NCBI GenBank assembly: GCA_014655195.1
Contig: BNBH01000014.1
Coordinates: 1 to 64,000 of the forward strand
DNA length: 64,000 nt
Direction of reading: 5' to 3'
Origin: Streptomyces cellulosae
GTDB lineage: Bacteria > Actinomycetota > Actinomycetes > Streptomycetales > Streptomycetaceae
Under the pieces are notes generated by a model. The model did not search any database. It was not told the DNA's origin and saw only the letters and a program-made list of their open reading frames with translations. Below, piece after piece: positions 32,378-40,710 of the stretch. The translations under genes were made by a program, and so were the position numbers. How positions within the stretch are numbered: the first letter of the stretch is position 1; each line of letters begins with the position of its first letter.

Positions 32378-33064
32378 TCAGTGGTCGTGCAACCACGACG
32401 CCTTCGACGTCGCCGCCTCGGCCTGCTTGCGCAGGGCACGGACCGCCTCGGCCGGGTCCGACGCCCCGTACACGGCGGATCCCGCGACGAAGACGTCCGC
32501 GCCGGCGTCGGCGCACTGCTCGATGGTCGAGGCCGACACACCGCCGTCGACCTGCAGCCACAGCTCCAGACCGTGCCTGCTGATCAGCTCACGGGTGCGG
32601 CGGATCTTCGGCAGCATGATGTCGAGGAACGCCTGCCCGCCGAAGCCCGGCTCAACCGTCATGATCAGCAGCATGTCCAGCTCGGGCAGCAGATCCTCGT
32701 ACGGCTCGATCGGCGTCGCCGGCCGCAGCGCCATGGAGGCGCGGGCGCCCTTGGCGCGGATCTCCCGGGCGAGCCGGACGGGCGCGGTGGCCGCCTCGAC
32801 GTGGAACGTGACGGAGCCGGCCCCCGCCTCCACGTACTGCGGGGCCCAGCGGTCGGGCTCCTCGATCATCAGATGACAGTCCAGCGGCGTGTCCGTGGCC
32901 CGGGCGAGCGACTCCACGACCGGCACGCCGAGCGTCAGGTTCGGCACGAAGTGGTTGTCCATGACGTCGACGTGGAGCCAGTCGGCTCCCTCCACGGCCT
33001 TCGCCTCCTCGGCGAGCCGGGCGAAGTCGGCGGACAGAATGCTGGGACTGATCTGCGGGGCCAT
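32378..33064 (-). CDS. rpe: Ribulose-phosphate 3-epimerase
   Basis: This is a 228-residue cytoplasmic TIM barrel that interconverts ribulose 5-phosphate and xylulose 5-phosphate in the pentose phosphate pathway. The signatures are ISPSILSADFARLAEE at the start, HVDVMDNHFVPNLTLG with metal-binding His and Asp, VEPGFGGQAF, and VDGGVSASTI with the catalytic Asp. The DHP metal ligands sit where expected. It is the last gene of fmt-rsmB-rpe, separated from rsmB by 276 bp containing a terminator, so partly independent expression is likely. Confidence 0.97.
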   Translation of the reverse strand: MAPQISPSILSADFARLAEEAKAVEGADWLHVDVMDNHFVPNLTLGVPVVESLARATDTPLDCHLMIEEPDRWAPQYVEAGAGSVTFHVEAATAPVRLAREIRAKGARASMALRPATPIEPYEDLLPELDMLLIMTVEPGFGGQAFLDIMLPKIRRTRELISRHGLELWLQVDGGVSASTIEQCADAGADVFVAGSAVYGASDPAEAVRALRKQAEAATSKASWLHDH

Positions 33065-33312
33065 GCCCCAAGCGTATGCGCTGCGCCGCGCGGCGGTACG
33101 GACGGTCCGGGGACTGGGCAACGGCGGGCGGGGGCGCGGAGATCCGCGCCGCCTCACGCCGTCGTCAGGGTCCGCCCGTCGGCCTCCCGCACGGTCGAGC
33201 CGGCCGGGTCCGCCGGCCGATCGCAGGCGGGCGGCCCGGCCACCGCGCGCGAGATGCTGCGCGGGACCGCAGCCGGGTGGGCCCGACGGCACGGCATCTT
33301 CCGCCGGGGTCG

Positions 33313-33338
33313 CAGGGGCGGCGCCTGCGCCACCCCTG
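33313..33338 (-). terminator. Terminator after rsmB
   Basis: CAGGGG..GGCGC pairs with GCGCC..CCCCTG (33313-33338), 11 pairs with one internal mismatch and a 2-nt loop as drawn. It starts 3 bp past the rsmB stop at 33341. The remaining 248 bp up to rpe hold no gene; a promoter for rpe probably lies there, though I cannot place it. Confidence 0.6.
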
Positions 33339-33340
33339 TA

Positions 33341-34768
33341 TCAGGCAGTACGGCGCAACAGCGCCAGATACATCGCGTCCGTGCCGTGGAGGTGGGGCCA
33401 GAGTTGGATGTCCGGGCCGTCGCCGAGGTCGGGGACGTCGGGGAGGAGGGGGCGGGCGTCGATCAGTTCGGCGTCCGGGAACTGCTTGAGAAGGTCCGCC
33501 ACCACCGCCCGGGTCTCCGCGAGGTGCGGCGAGCAGGTCGCGTAGCCGACGACGCCGCCGACCCGTACGGACTCCAGGGCGGTGCGCAGCAGCCCGCGCT
33601 GGAGCGGCGCGAAGCCGTCCAGGTCCTCGGGGCGGCGACGCCAGCGCGCCTCGGGACGGCGGCGCAGGGCGCCGAGGCCGGTGCACGGCACGTCGACCAG
33701 CACGCGGTCGAAGCTGCCGGGCCGCCACGGCGGACGCGTCCCGTCGGCGGCTACCACCTGGTACGGGCCGGGGTTCCCGGCGAGCGCCTTGGCGACGAGG
33801 CCGGCCCTGTGCGGCTGCTTCTCGGAGGCGAGGAGAGAAGCCCCCCGCTCCGCGGCGAGCGCGCCGAGCAGCGCGGCCTTGCCGCCGGGACCCGCGCACG
33901 CGTCCAGCCACCGCCGGTCCGGCCCCTCCACGGGCGCCGCCGCGAGCGCGAGCGCCACCAGCTGGCTGCCCTCGTCCTGGACCCCGGCCCTCCCCTCGGC
34001 GACCGCCGGGACCGCGCCGGGCTCCCCGCCCTCGGTGAGCCGCACCGCGTACGGGGACCAACGGCCGGGGACGGCCGCCTCCTCGGTGAGCAGCTCGTCG
34101 GTGGTGGACCGCCCGGGACGGGCGACCAGCGTCACCTCGGGCCGCTCGTTGTCGGCGCGCAGCAGCTCCTCCACGCCGGCACGTCCGCCGCCGAGGGAGT
34201 CCCACAGCGCGGAGACGACCCAGCGCGGGTGGGAGTGCACGACGGCGAGATGGTCCTCGGGGTCCTCGTCGTACGGCGGCGCGACCCGCTCCAGCCAGCC
34301 GTCCAGGTCGTCCTGGGCGATCTTCCGCAGCACGGCGTTGACGAACTTGGCGCGCCCGTCACCGAGCACCACCCGGGCCAGCTCGACGGTGGCCGACACG
34401 GCGGCGTGCGTCGGGATCCGCGTGCCGAGGAGCTGGTGCGCGCCGAGGCTCAGCACGTCCAGCACCGGCGGGTCCACCTCGCGCAGCGGCCGGTCGACGC
34501 AGGCCGCGACGATCGCGTCGTACGTGCCCTGGCGGCGCAGGGTGCCGTACACCAGCTCGGTGGCCAGCGCCGCGTCCCGCGCGTCGAACTTCTCGGGTCC
34601 CTCGCTCTCCCGCGCCTTGCGCAGCAGCGGGGGCAGGACGAGGTTGGCGTACGCGTCACGTTCGTCCACGGCCCGCAGCGCCTCGAAGGCGAGGATGCGG
34701 ACGGGGTCCTTCTTGGGCCGGCGGTAGGGCTTGGCGGGCCTGCGGGGCCGACGGGGCTGGTCGCTCAC
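33341..34768 (-). CDS. rsmB: 16S rRNA (cytosine-967 C5) methyltransferase (RsmB/Sun)
   Basis: This 475-residue protein has an N-terminal NusB-like RNA-binding domain (about 20-165; PVRILAFEALRAVDERDAYA) and a C-terminal SAM-dependent methyltransferase domain (about 250-475). The SAM loop DACAGPGGKAALL and the two catalytic cysteines, in VDVPCTGLG and GYATCSPH, are present. It methylates 16S rRNA. The GTG start at 34768 is supported by family alignment, with GGAG 12 bases upstream; a longer ATG start at 34804 is less likely. It lies 73 bp downstream of fmt, the usual pairing. Confidence 0.95.
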   Translation of the reverse strand: MSDQPRRPRRPAKPYRRPKKDPVRILAFEALRAVDERDAYANLVLPPLLRKARESEGPEKFDARDAALATELVYGTLRRQGTYDAIVAACVDRPLREVDPPVLDVLSLGAHQLLGTRIPTHAAVSATVELARVVLGDGRAKFVNAVLRKIAQDDLDGWLERVAPPYDEDPEDHLAVVHSHPRWVVSALWDSLGGGRAGVEELLRADNERPEVTLVARPGRSTTDELLTEEAAVPGRWSPYAVRLTEGGEPGAVPAVAEGRAGVQDEGSQLVALALAAAPVEGPDRRWLDACAGPGGKAALLGALAAERGASLLASEKQPHRAGLVAKALAGNPGPYQVVAADGTRPPWRPGSFDRVLVDVPCTGLGALRRRPEARWRRRPEDLDGFAPLQRGLLRTALESVRVGGVVGYATCSPHLAETRAVVADLLKQFPDAELIDARPLLPDVPDLGDGPDIQLWPHLHGTDAMYLALLRRTA

Positions 34769-34841
34769 GAAAAAGGTGCTCCGGATGTGGGTGGAAGTGC
34801 GCACTCCAGCCTACGGCTTGTGCGGGGAGGCGCCGGGGCCG

Positions 34842-35774
34842 TCAGTCGCCGAGGGTCTCCCCGGCCGCGATCCGCACCCCGCGGGCCCAGTCCGCGCCGC
34901 GCATCGGCTTCTTGCCCTGCGGCTGTACCCACAGCAGCTCCACCGCGTACGAACCGGTCCCGACGTACACGTTGTTCTTCCCCGCAGAGAGCTGCCCGGG
35001 CGCCAGGTCCGTCCGCTCCGGTACCGGCCTGGCCTGGACGATCTTCAGCCGCTCGCCGCGGAAGGTGGTCCAGGCGCCGGGCGCGGGCGTGCAGCCGCGC
35101 ACCACCCGGTCGACGCGCAGCGCCGGGGCGCGCCAGTCGACGCGCGCGTCCTCGACGTTGACCTTCGGGGCGAGGCTGATGCCCTCCGAGGGCTGCGGAA
35201 CGGCCTTGAGCGTGCCGTCCTCGATGCCGTCCATGGTCGCGGCGAGCAGTCCGGCGCCGGCGAAGGCGAGCCGGGTGAGCAGGTCGCCGCTGGTGTCGGT
35301 GGGGCGGATCTCCTCGGTGACGGTGCCGTAGACGGGCCCGGAGTCCAGCCCCTCCTCGATGAGGAAGGTGGTGGCGCCGGTGATCTCGTCGCCCGCCATG
35401 ATCGCGTGCTGCACGGGGGCCGCGCCGCGCCAGGCCGGGAGCAGAGAGAAGTGCAGGTTGACCCAGCCGTGGGCGGGGATGTCGAGGGCGGCCTTGGGCA
35501 GCAGCGCGCCGTAGGCGACGACGGGGCAGCAGTCGGGGGCGATCTCCCTCAGCCGCTCCAGGAAGTCGGGGTCCTTCGGCCTGTTCGGCTTCAGCACCTC
35601 GATGCCGGCCTCCTCCGCCCGCTCGGCGACCGGCGAGGCGACCATCCGGCGGCCGCGTCCGGCAGGCGCGTCGGGCCGCGTGACGACGGCGGCGACCTCG
35701 TGCCGCCCGGAGGCGAGAAGAGCGTCCAGTGCGGGAACGGCGACCTCGGGGGTACCGGCGAAGACGAGCTTCAT
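34842..35774 (-). CDS. fmt: Methionyl-tRNA formyltransferase
   Basis: This is a 310-residue enzyme that formylates initiator Met-tRNA using 10-formyl-THF. An N-terminal Rossmann-type domain (about 1-205) holds the catalytic Asn-His-Asp set in VNLHFSLLPAWRGAAPVQ and LDSGPVYG, and a C-terminal OB-like domain (about 210-305) binds tRNA. The N terminus MKLVFAGTPEVAVPALDALL is standard. It heads the fmt-rsmB(-rpe) group and is divergent from the conserved HTH-type gene at 36069. Confidence 0.97.
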   Translation of the reverse strand: MKLVFAGTPEVAVPALDALLASGRHEVAAVVTRPDAPAGRGRRMVASPVAERAEEAGIEVLKPNRPKDPDFLERLREIAPDCCPVVAYGALLPKAALDIPAHGWVNLHFSLLPAWRGAAPVQHAIMAGDEITGATTFLIEEGLDSGPVYGTVTEEIRPTDTSGDLLTRLAFAGAGLLAATMDGIEDGTLKAVPQPSEGISLAPKVNVEDARVDWRAPALRVDRVVRGCTPAPGAWTTFRGERLKIVQARPVPERTDLAPGQLSAGKNNVYVGTGSYAVELLWVQPQGKKPMRGADWARGVRIAAGETLGD

Positions 35775-36068
35775 GGGGTGCGGAGGGCCTCTCGGGCGGG
35801 AACGGTTCGGGCGACGCACCAGTCTATGGGGCGGGCCTCGGGCGTGGACGCAGGGAGAGGCCGTCGCGTCCGGGCGGCCGGGCTCACGGTGCAGGAACGT
35901 TCCGAGCTGGGGACCGTCCCGTGCGCGCCGATTCCGGCGGGGGCGTACGCATATGCCGCCGCGCCCCAGCCCGTGACCCGGGGACCGAAACGGCGTTGGT
36001 CAAGAAAGAGTTGACCACGGGCCCCGACGGGGTCCATTCCTTTCAACGCCGGTTCGAGAGGCTTGTTC
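35775..36068. other. Divergent intergenic region, fmt / HTH-type gene
   Basis: The 294-bp gap should hold promoters for fmt (minus) and the 36069 gene (plus). A TTGACC at about 36011-36016 is oriented toward 36069, but no good -10 is 17-18 nt downstream. A GGCCCC/GGGGTC inverted segment follows. No reading frame or repeat was seen. Confidence 0.35.
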
Positions 36069-36620
36069 ATGGCCGACCACGCAACCCACGACGCCCAGGC
36101 TCGGGCCAGCCTGCACTTGCTGGTGCGGGACATCGAGCGGGTCCGCCGGCAGGTGGACGCACTGCGCACGCTCACCGCCCAGCTCGGCAACGTCTACCGC
36201 CCGCGCCGCTCCGGTCCCTCCACGGGCTTCGTCGTCTACGGACGAGCCCCCGCCCCGACCGTCCGTCTCGCCCAGGAACTGCGGGACAGCGTCGAGACCC
36301 TGGTCACGGCCGCGGTGGACTTCGACCGCTCCCTGGGCTTCTCGTGGGACGCGGTGGGCTCGGCGCTCGGGGTCACCAAGCAGGCCGTCCACCGCCGGTA
36401 CGGCGCGCGGCGCGCCGCCGCCGCGCAGGCGGCGGCCACCGCCGAGGGCGAGCGGGCGCCGGAGTCGTCGGGGTCGCGCACGGTCAACGTCGGGTCCGGC
36501 GTGACCACGGTGCCGACCGTACCGGCGGCCCGTGCGATGCCGACCCAGCCGACGGCGGGCAGCCCGTCCCTCCGGGACGACCCGCGCCCCACGGCCTTTC
36601 CGACCCCCCGCAACGGCTGA
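36069..36620 (+). CDS. Conserved small protein with sigma-factor-like HTH
   Basis: This 183-residue protein has a coiled, charged N-terminal part (about 10-45; LHLLVRDIERVRRQVDALRT), a middle helix, and an HTH-like motif SWDAVGSALGVTKQAVHRRY at about 97-116, followed by an Ala-rich and then Pro/Thr-rich disordered tail. It is conserved between fmt and priA in Streptomyces as far as I recall. The function is unknown; DNA binding is inferred from the HTH. The ATG at 36069 has GAGAGG nine bases upstream; a TTG at 36063 is a weaker choice. Confidence 0.8.
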   Translation: MADHATHDAQARASLHLLVRDIERVRRQVDALRTLTAQLGNVYRPRRSGPSTGFVVYGRAPAPTVRLAQELRDSVETLVTAAVDFDRSLGFSWDAVGSALGVTKQAVHRRYGARRAAAAQAAATAEGERAPESSGSRTVNVGSGVTTVPTVPAARAMPTQPTAGSPSLRDDPRPTAFPTPRNG

Positions 36621-36628
36621 CCTCGCCG

Positions 36629-36659
36629 ACGCCCTCCCACCGCCGTCCTGGGAGGGCGT
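36629..36659 (+). terminator. Terminator after the HTH-type gene
   Basis: ACGCCCTCCCA at 36629-36639 and TGGGAGGGCGT at 36649-36659 form a perfect 11-bp stem with a 9-nt loop. GCAGGCTTTT follows. It begins 8 bp past the stop codon at 36620. Confidence 0.75.
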
Positions 36660-36685
36660 GCAGGCTTTTCCGGGGCAGTCGCAGC

Positions 36686-36743
36686 GCCGGGTGCGGGTAG
36701 TCCGTGGCTGGTCGCGCAGTTCCCAGCGCCCCTGAGGGGCGCT
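36686..36743 (+). repeat. Dispersed gene-end repeat (REP-like), copy 1
   Basis: The segment GGTCGCGCAGTTCCC followed by the hairpin AGCGCCCC-TGA-GGGGCGCT ends this copy. The same order (GCCGGGTGCGGGT, GG.GGTCGCGCAGTTCCC, GCGCCCCTGAGGGG) occurs in reverse at 39113-39169, and a shorter form at 54473-54505. All three lie just beyond gene ends. Confidence 0.7.
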
Positions 36744-36758
36744 GCCCCCGCCGCCGTC

Positions 36759-36870
36759 GCGGGCAGTAGTGCCTCCCCCAGTGCCTTAAGGGCCTGGGAG
36801 GTGCCCCCAGGGCGATGGGGGTACCTCCCGCTCGAGCGAAGCCGAGAGTGGGGGAGGGTGGGCGCGGCGG
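36759..36870 (-). repeat. 112-bp dispersed hairpin element, copy B
   Basis: This is the reverse complement of copy A at 22013-22124 with two differences in 112 bp. It sits 16 bp after a different dispersed repeat and 49 bp before the priA stop. It has no coding capacity. Its central hairpin arms are 36796-36809 and 36816-36829. Confidence 0.85.
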
Positions 36871-36918
36871 CACCCCGACGGAGGGCCAGCCGAGCAGCCC
36901 CGGCCAGCCACACACGCG

Positions 36919-39066
36919 TCACCCGATGTCCGCCGGATCGATCCGCACCCACACCGGTGTGCTCCCGCCCCGAGCCATCCTCGCCGCCTGCGCAGCCTTC
37001 AGCGCGCTCGCCAGCGCAGCCCCATGCCCCGGGGGCACGCGGATCAGCGCACGCTCCCACTGCTCGCCCGGCGGAGGCGCCCCCGGCCGACGCGGCCGCC
37101 CCGCCGGAGTCACCGGCACCGGCACAGGCCCCAGCACCTCCGCGCTGGCCGGCAGCTCCACCGCGCCGAGGAACTCGGCCACCGCCTCCCCCGGCCCCGC
37201 CACCGCCGCCATCCGCGACACGGGCGGAAACCCGAGCTCCCCCCGCTCCGCCAACTCCCGCACCGCGAACCCCGCCGGATCCCACCGCACCAACGCCTGC
37301 ACCGGCCGCAGCGTCGGCTCGGCGACCACGACCACCGTCCCGCCCGCCGTCTGCGGCCGCACGAGCGCCGCCGCGCCCATCCACCGCCGCAGCGCGTCCT
37401 CCCCGGCCCGCAGGTCGGGCCGGCTCAGCATGGCCCAGCCGTCCAGCAGCAGCGCCGCCGCGTACCCGCCTTCCGCGACCGGCTCCGCGCCCGGCGTGCT
37501 CACCACGACCGCCGGCGCCCCCGGCACCGTGTCCAGCACATGCTCCCGCCCCGACGTCCGCACCGGCACCGCCGGGAACGCCCGCCCCAGCTCCTCGGCG
37601 GTCCGCCGCGCCCCCACCACCTGCGCCCGCAGCCGGAACCCCCCGCACTCGGGACAGTGCCAGCCGCCCTCGGTGCGCCCGCACCATCCGCACCGCAGAT
37701 CGTCCGAGCCGTGCGCCTCCAAGGGCCCCGAGCAATGGCGGCACCGCGCCGGCGCCCGGCACGTCGCACACGCCATCCGCGGGACGTAACCACGCCTCGG
37801 CACCTGGACCAGCACCGGCCCGTGCCGCAGTCCCTCCCGAACGGCCTGCCAGGCGAGCGTCGGCAGCCGGGCGGCGCGGGCGGCCTCGTCCCGCGCGAGG
37901 TCCTGGTCGCCGACCGTCCGCACCAGCGGCGCGGCCGCCCGCACCCGCTCCCGCGCTGCCTGCAAGGGCCGCGCCCAGCCGGTGTCCACGAGCTGCGCCG
38001 CCTCCACCGTGCAGCTCCAGCCGCCCAGCAGGAAGCCGCACCGGTCCTGCGCGGCCCGCAGGAGCAGCACCTCCCGGGCATGCGGCTGTGGCGCGTGCTG
38101 CTCGCTGAGGTTGTCGTCGCCGTCGTCCCACACCGCGACCAGCCCGAGGTCCCGCACCGGGGCGAACATCGCCGCCCGCGTCCCGATCACCGCCCGCACC
38201 GACCCGCGCCGTACGGCGAGCCACTGGGCGTACCGCTTCTCCGGTCCCGCGTCGGCGGTGAGCACCGCGTGCCGGCCCTCCCCCAGCAGCTCGGTCAGCG
38301 CGGCGTCGAGCCGGGCCACGGCCCGCCCGTCCGGCAGGACGACCAGCGCGCCGCGCCCCGAGGACAGGGTCGCCGCGACCGCGCGGGCGATCTCCTCGCA
38401 CCACAGCGGCCCGGGCAGGGCGTTCCACACCGCGCGCGGGCTGCCGCCCGTGGCCAGGGACTCCAGGAAGGCCGGACCCTGCTCGTACCGCTCCCAGGAC
38501 CCTGCGGCCGGAGCCGGAGGCGGGGGCAGCGGGTCCGGTGAGCGGCGCTGCTCGGCGCGGGCGTTGCGCGGCGGCACCGCGAGCTGGAGGACGTCGGCGA
38601 GGCTGCCCGCGTACCGGTCGGCGACCGCGCGGGCGAGGCCCAGCAGCTCCTCGTCGAGGACCCGCTCGGGCGAGACGACCTGGGCCAGCGCGGCAAGGGG
38701 GCCGGAGTAGTCGGACTCGGCGCGGCGCTCGATCAGGAACCCGTCGATCAGGCCGCCGCCCTCGCGCCGCCCGTCCCGCACGCGGTGCCGGCCGGCGCCG
38801 AAACGCACCCGCACCCGGACACCCGGCTGGGCGTCCGCGTCCAGCTCCTCGGGGACGGCGTAGTCGAAGTAGCGGTCGAGGTGGAGGACGCCCTTGTCGA
38901 CGAGGACGCGGGCGACGGGGAGGTTCTTGGCGAGGGCGGCGCCGCGCCAGGTGCGGGGTTTCGCGCGGGGGGCCTTGGACTGCCGGACGGTCTCCCGGAT
39001 GAGCGCGAGCTGCTCGGGGGGCGCGCCTTGCGCGTCCCCGCCGGTGTGTCCGTCCTCGCTGCTCAC
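36919..39066 (-). CDS. priA: PriA-like primosomal protein N', helicase motifs degenerate
   Basis: This is a 715-residue replication-restart protein. The N-terminal 3'-DNA-binding domain, the central helicase-like fold and the zinc-binding insert are recognisable. The eight Cys are in CATCRAPARCRHC and CGWCGRTEGGWHCPEC. The Walker A loop (GxTGxGKT in E. coli) is missing, since the region reads GRGALVVLPDG, and the DEEH box is replaced by DDGDDNLSEQH. Actinobacterial PriA proteins are known to lack these residues, so it likely loads DnaB by structure-specific binding without unwinding. The start is GTG at 39066. Confidence 0.93.
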   Translation of the reverse strand: MSSEDGHTGGDAQGAPPEQLALIRETVRQSKAPRAKPRTWRGAALAKNLPVARVLVDKGVLHLDRYFDYAVPEELDADAQPGVRVRVRFGAGRHRVRDGRREGGGLIDGFLIERRAESDYSGPLAALAQVVSPERVLDEELLGLARAVADRYAGSLADVLQLAVPPRNARAEQRRSPDPLPPPPAPAAGSWERYEQGPAFLESLATGGSPRAVWNALPGPLWCEEIARAVAATLSSGRGALVVLPDGRAVARLDAALTELLGEGRHAVLTADAGPEKRYAQWLAVRRGSVRAVIGTRAAMFAPVRDLGLVAVWDDGDDNLSEQHAPQPHAREVLLLRAAQDRCGFLLGGWSCTVEAAQLVDTGWARPLQAARERVRAAAPLVRTVGDQDLARDEAARAARLPTLAWQAVREGLRHGPVLVQVPRRGYVPRMACATCRAPARCRHCSGPLEAHGSDDLRCGWCGRTEGGWHCPECGGFRLRAQVVGARRTAEELGRAFPAVPVRTSGREHVLDTVPGAPAVVVSTPGAEPVAEGGYAAALLLDGWAMLSRPDLRAGEDALRRWMGAAALVRPQTAGGTVVVVAEPTLRPVQALVRWDPAGFAVRELAERGELGFPPVSRMAAVAGPGEAVAEFLGAVELPASAEVLGPVPVPVTPAGRPRRPGAPPPGEQWERALIRVPPGHGAALASALKAAQAARMARGGSTPVWVRIDPADIG

Positions 39067-39112
39067 CCCTGCATTGTTCCAAACCCGACTGACAACACCG
39101 CCGCCCGCAGCG

Positions 39113-39169
39113 ACACCCCTCAGGGGCGCGGGGAACTGCGCGACCGGCCACCTACGACCCGCACCCGGC
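39113..39169 (-). repeat. Dispersed gene-end repeat (REP-like), copy 2
   Basis: Reading the minus strand gives GCCGGGTGCGGGTCGT, GGCCGGTCGCGCAGTTCCCC, then GCGCCCCTGAGGGG, collinear with copy 1 at 36686-36743. It lies between the metK terminator and the priA start, 46 bp upstream of priA. Confidence 0.65.
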
Positions 39170-39201
39170 GTTGAACGGCCGCGGCCCGTACGCGAAACGC
39201 A

Positions 39202-39246
39202 CCGAGGCCCGGAACGCTCCCCAAAGGGAGCCGTACCGGGCCTCGG
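39202..39246 (-). terminator. metK terminator
   Basis: CCGAGGCCCGG (39202-39212) pairs with CCGGGCCTCGG (39236-39246), and an inner stem GCTCCC/GGGAGC (39216-39221/39226-39231) encloses CAAA. Together this forms a long two-tier hairpin 18 bp past the metK stop at 39265. Confidence 0.75.
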
Positions 39247-39264
39247 CCGAAAACAGCCCGTGGG

Positions 39265-40473
39265 CTACAGCCCCGCGGCCTTCCGCAGCGCGTCCACGCG
39301 GTCCGTCCGCTCCCACGTGAAGTCCGGCAGCTCACGGCCGAAGTGACCGTAGGCAGCGGTCTGCGCGTAGATCGGACGCAGCAGGTCCAGGTCGCGGATG
39401 ATCGCGGCGGGGCGCAGGTCGAAGACCTCGTCGATCGCCCGCTCGATCCTCTCCACGTCGACCTTGGCCGTGCCGAAGGTCTCCACGAACAGACCCACCG
39501 GCTCGGCCTTGCCGATCGCGTACGCGACCTGCACCTCGCAGCGGGCGGCCAGGCCGGCCGCGACCACGTTCTTGGCGACCCAGCGCATCGCGTAAGCGGC
39601 CGAGCGGTCCACCTTGGACGGGTCCTTGCCGGAGAAGGCGCCGCCGCCGTGGCGGGCCATGCCGCCGTAGGTGTCGATGATGATCTTCCGGCCGGTGAGG
39701 CCGGCGTCGCCCATCGGGCCGCCGATCTCGAAGCGGCCGGTCGGGTTCACCAGCAGGCGGTAGTTCTCGGTGTCGAGCTTGATCCCGTCCTCGAGCAGCG
39801 CCTTCAGCTCCGGCTCCACGACGAACTCGCGGATGTCGGGGGCGAGCAGCGACTCCAGGTCGATGTCGGAGGCGTGCTGCGAGGAGACGACGACGGTGTC
39901 CAGGCGGACCGCCTTGTCGCCGTCGTACTCGATGGTGACCTGGGTCTTGCCGTCCGGGCGCAGGTAGGGGATGGTCCCGTTCTTGCGGACGTCGGACAGG
40001 CGCTTGGACAGGCGGTGCGCCAGGAAGATCGGCAGCGGCATCAGCGTCGGCGTCTCGTCCGTCGCGTAGCCGAACATCAGGCCCTGGTCGCCCGCGCCCT
40101 GGCGGTCCAGCTCGTCGTCGTCGCCCTCGACCCGGGTCTCGTACGCCGTGTCGACGCCCTGGGCGATGTCCGGGGACTGCGCGCCGATCGACACGGAGAC
40201 GCCGCAGGAGGCGCCGTCGAAGCCCTTCTTCGAGGAGTCGTAACCGATCTCCAGGATCTTGCTGCGCACCAGCGTCGCGATGTCCGCGTACGTCTTGGTG
40301 GTGACCTCGCCGGCCACGTGCACGAGGCCGGTGGTGATCAGGGTCTCGACGGCGACCCGGGAGGTCGGGTCCTCGCGGAGCAGCGCGTCGAGAATGGTGT
40401 CGCTGATCTGGTCAGCGATCTTGTCGGGGTGACCCTCGGTCACGGACTCCGAGGTGAACAGACGACGGGACAC
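39265..40473 (-). CDS. metK: S-adenosylmethionine synthetase
   Basis: This is a 402-residue tetrameric enzyme that makes SAM from methionine and ATP. Standard signatures are FTSESVTEGHPDKIADQISD with the ATP-binding His, GAGDQGLMFGYA, and the P-loop-like GGGAFSGKDPSKVDRSAAY. SAM supply matters for Streptomyces antibiotic production and differentiation, as overexpression studies have shown. The GTG at 40473 (VSRRLFTSE) has AGGGAG six bases upstream and is preferred over the longer frame. No SAM riboswitch is visible in the 237-bp upstream gap. It lies downstream of coaBC but probably has its own promoter. Confidence 0.97.
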   Translation of the reverse strand: MSRRLFTSESVTEGHPDKIADQISDTILDALLREDPTSRVAVETLITTGLVHVAGEVTTKTYADIATLVRSKILEIGYDSSKKGFDGASCGVSVSIGAQSPDIAQGVDTAYETRVEGDDDELDRQGAGDQGLMFGYATDETPTLMPLPIFLAHRLSKRLSDVRKNGTIPYLRPDGKTQVTIEYDGDKAVRLDTVVVSSQHASDIDLESLLAPDIREFVVEPELKALLEDGIKLDTENYRLLVNPTGRFEIGGPMGDAGLTGRKIIIDTYGGMARHGGGAFSGKDPSKVDRSAAYAMRWVAKNVVAAGLAARCEVQVAYAIGKAEPVGLFVETFGTAKVDVERIERAIDEVFDLRPAAIIRDLDLLRPIYAQTAAYGHFGRELPDFTWERTDRVDALRKAAGL

Positions 40474-40710
40474 AATGCTCCCTGGGGTTGCAGCGGCTGC
40501 TGGCTGATCATGGGCGAACGGCGGGGGCTGCACCCGACGCCGTCGGTGGAACAGTTTATCGGTCGTACGTCGCCACGGGTCCCCCCGTCTCGCCTCGCGA
40601 GAGCGCTGTGACCTGCGGCACGGGCATTCTCTCCGGGCGGGGCGCGGTTCGCCAGAGGCGCCACACCCCGGATGGAGGCGTTCCGGGGAGCCGGGTCACG
40701 GATGAGCCAT

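Noticed and set aside
40474..40710. SAM riboswitch upstream of metK
   Set aside because: I found no SAM-I or SAM-II core (no GGTGG/kink-turn arrangement or paired stems). The gap likely holds an ordinary promoter, which I could not place.
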